Below are positions 23,466-25,157 of a stretch of 25,157 bases of DNA, piece after piece. Both the position numbers and the translations under genes were made by a program. The stretch covers positions 1-25,157 of the IMG/VR virus record IMGVR_UViG_3300021961_000585, one strand, 5' to 3'. Under the pieces are notes generated by a model, which saw only the letters and a program-made list of their open reading frames with translations, was not told the DNA's origin and searched no databases. Position 1 is the first letter of the stretch, and every line of letters begins with the position of its first letter. The stretch comes from a virus.

Positions 23466-24998
23466 TTAGTATGTTACTCCACCAAAACGAGAGTGTGTTA
23501 TTACATTGCTATTGCTTACTGCAAAACCATTTGCTCTTTGTCTAGGTACTATAGAAATAGCTATAGCATTTGACAAGGCATCTTTAATATCATCATGAGG
23601 TGGATGTCTCATACTTAATTCTTCTTCAAGAGGTTGACAATTACCACCTTTATAATGCCATACTTGTTTGTTATGATACTTAGGTTCTAGTACCGAATTA
23701 ATACGTTGGTTCTTATCTCCTAAATGTCTAGTAGGTCTAAACTCATCTATAACAAGAGGTATCCCATTTGGTTTAAGATAACTTTCTTTTAACTCTCTTA
23801 CAATAGTTTGTTGAGCTACAGTAATTTCAGCACGTAGTTTTCTAAATCCCCACTTTTCCCAAGCTCTTAATATATGTTCATAATAATCTACTATACGTTC
23901 TGTTTTAAATCTATCTATATCTAACACATAGTAATTAGCTTGATGATCTACACCTACTACAACTAAAGCTGTACTGTCAGCTTGTTTACGTAATGAGAAA
24001 GCAAAGTCAATAGCTGCATATATATTTAACTTACGATCTCTAATATACCAATCACCTTCTTTATTAACTAAGACTGCTCTATCATAATATTGAAAGTCTT
24101 CTGAACTTAAGTTAGCAGTTTCTGTACTATTAGGATCATTATAATACTGTGCATAAAACTGAGTTTGATCTATATACTTAGCTTTAATTCTTGCAAGCTC
24201 TCTTGCATCAAATCCAAATACTTTACCATCTGATCTTTTTTGTTTAGCCCAAAGAAACTCACCTTCAGTTTCTACTACTCTTTGAAACAATTCATAAACT
24301 GCTTCTTCTTTTTCTAATTCACCTTCATCATCATAAAGAGATTCTTTCATGTTTACCATGGTATCATATATATCTCTAGGATGATAACGAGTACCAACAA
24401 CCCACTCAAAAGCACCAGGATTTTCAATGGAAGCCAATTGGCTATATGCCGCTGCAACCTTATCTCGTCCTTCTTCAGTATAAGCATTACCTGGTACAAC
24501 GATATCGTCAAGGACAACAACGTCAGCGTGGAAGCCAGTAGTATTACTAGTAAGCCCAACAGCTTTACAAGTAGCATCTCGAACTCCTTCCTCTTTTCTT
24601 CTTGGATGATCTACTGCAATCTCTGCAACAGCCCACTTCTCTCGTTTACCCTCTTCAGGATGTATCATGTCTGCCCAGTACCTTCTATAAATTGAGCTAT
24701 CTATAATTTGTTTAATAGCATACAATTGTTTTTCTGCTAAGTCAGCAGTAGCTGACACATATAGTATAGTAGTTTCAGGATGTTTAGTAATCCACCAAGC
24801 AGTTCTATAAGCTACTAGTTTTGACTTCATATGACCACGAGGAAGCAATACTAATTGGTTAGCTTTAGAATCTTGTTTACACCACCATGCTATTAACTCT
24901 TCATGTACTGCACCTAACATTAAATGAGGTGCGACTAGTCGTATAAAAGTAAGCAGATCTGCTTCTGCTGCCTCTCTGATTTGGTCAATCTGAGTCAT
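23466..24998 (-). CDS. Terminase large subunit
   Basis: A 510-aa packaging motor and nuclease. The ATPase domain has a Walker A-like LLPRGHMKSKL (51-61) and Walker B VVVLDD (160-165). The nuclease domain shows AAIDFAF (D331) with nearby D341, E391 and the C-terminal HDD (D469, D470) that should bind metals. It uses ATP to drive DNA through the portal and cuts the concatemer. I place the start at ATG 24998 because the upstream ATG (25058) lies inside the 43-aa gene in another frame and adds non-conserved sequence. The start is one base after that gene's stop. Terminase is transcribed before portal here, whereas in T7 it lies at the end of the late genes. Confidence 0.93.
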   Translation of the reverse strand: MTQIDQIREAAEADLLTFIRLVAPHLMLGAVHEELIAWWCKQDSKANQLVLLPRGHMKSKLVAYRTAWWITKHPETTILYVSATADLAEKQLYAIKQIIDSSIYRRYWADMIHPEEGKREKWAVAEIAVDHPRRKEEGVRDATCKAVGLTSNTTGFHADVVVLDDIVVPGNAYTEEGRDKVAAAYSQLASIENPGAFEWVVGTRYHPRDIYDTMVNMKESLYDDEGELEKEEAVYELFQRVVETEGEFLWAKQKRSDGKVFGFDARELARIKAKYIDQTQFYAQYYNDPNSTETANLSSEDFQYYDRAVLVNKEGDWYIRDRKLNIYAAIDFAFSLRKQADSTALVVVGVDHQANYYVLDIDRFKTERIVDYYEHILRAWEKWGFRKLRAEITVAQQTIVRELKESYLKPNGIPLVIDEFRPTRHLGDKNQRINSVLEPKYHNKQVWHYKGGNCQPLEEELSMRHPPHDDIKDALSNAIAISIVPRQRANGFAVSNSNVITHSRFGGVTY

Positions 24999-24999
24999 G

Positions 25000-25131
25000 T
25001 TATTTTTTCTTTTTAGGTTTACCCCAGTTGTTTTGCATATCTTTATATGCTTTAGCACTTATAGTAGATTTCTTTTTACTTCTACTAGTACCTGCTTTTT
25101 TTCTTTTATTTATATTCTCTACTAAACTCAT
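25000..25131 (-). CDS. Short basic protein (43 aa) preceding terminase
   Basis: A 43-codon gene between an upstream gene end and terminase: ATG 25131 overlaps the preceding TAA (TAATG) and its TAA is at 25000-25002. The protein is strongly basic: NINKRKKAGTSRSKKKST, then ISAKAYKDMQNNW and a GKPKKKK tail. I recall proteins with INKRKKAGTSR and AYxxMQ-x-W in front of terminase genes of marine podophages. A role in packaging (DNA binding, accessory to the small terminase) is plausible from position and charge, not shown. Confidence 0.68.
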   Translation of the reverse strand: MSLVENINKRKKAGTSRSKKKSTISAKAYKDMQNNWGKPKKKK

Positions 25132-25157
25132 TACCATTTAACCTTATCTGCCCAATA
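25131..25157 (-). CDS. C-terminal end of an upstream virion-module gene
   Basis: Eight sense codons (YWADKVKW) and a TAA (25131-25133) read in from the window edge on the - strand and overlap the next ATG. The TAATG junction is the type used throughout this operon, so a coding gene probably ends here. A small terminase subunit is a reasonable guess, since it would precede the large subunit. Too little is visible to identify it. Confidence 0.4.
   Translation of the reverse strand, partial: YWADKVKW

Noticed and set aside
24999-25058. Terminase start at ATG 25058
   Set aside because: The added 20 residues overlap the 43-aa basic gene in another frame and do not look conserved; ATG 24998 follows that gene's stop directly.
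1-25157. tRNA genes, CRISPR arrays, insertion sequences, integrase or attachment sites
   Set aside because: Genes cover almost every base and I saw no cloverleaf, spaced direct repeats, transposase or recombinase motifs.

Overview
The window is a piece of a lytic, short-tailed (podovirus) bacteriophage genome. It carries a T7-like virion set (terminase, portal, scaffold, capsid, tail tubular A and B, ejection proteins) and the C-terminus of a T7 gp3-like endonuclease I. GC content is low, roughly one third, and genes are packed with TAATG or ATGA start/stop overlaps and almost no intergenic DNA. Low GC, gene content and two opposed modules suggest a marine phage infecting a low-GC alphaproteobacterium, possibly the HMO-2011-like/pelagiphage group; this host guess is inference from recalled genome layouts.

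Left arm, + strand, 3-4720: nucleic-acid and nucleotide metabolism. It runs from partial endonuclease I through a small protein, a metallophosphatase, a DUF3310 protein, two small proteins, a class II adenosylcobalamin-dependent ribonucleotide reductase (nrdJ), a 45-aa protein, a SLOG-fold nucleotide-binding protein and a PduO-type ATP:cob(I)alamin adenosyltransferase to a 65-aa protein. A consensus extended -10 sigma70 promoter (1099-1127) at the end of the metallophosphatase gene appears to drive everything from DUF3310 onward. The phage thus seems to encode both a B12-dependent reductase and the enzyme that makes its cofactor in one operon.

Right arm, - strand, 25157 down to 4717: the virion module. 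In transcription order it holds a gene end, a 43-aa basic protein, large terminase, portal, a 74-aa protein, scaffold, major capsid, a 162-aa head protein, a terminator, a 217-aa repeat/beta-sandwich protein and tail tubular A. Then follow four small proteins, tail tubular B, a GNAT-like gp13-type protein, a gp14-like protein, a 1712-aa ejection protein, a 622-aa internal protein, a 428-aa lysozyme-domain protein and a 52-aa membrane protein. The head cassette (74-aa to 162-aa genes) is framed by its own strong promoter (21642-21670) and a UUCG-loop terminator (19176-19214), which should raise capsid output relative to tail genes.

The two arms converge at 4717-4720, where the two stop codons overlap inside a GATTAATC palindrome and no terminator is visible. 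Both promoters place the predicted +1 on or one base before an ATG that lacks a Shine-Dalgarno, suggesting leaderless transcripts. No RNA polymerase gene, tail fibre, integrase, tRNA or CRISPR array is visible. Five short genes (39-52 aa) lie in what look like gaps between larger genes.
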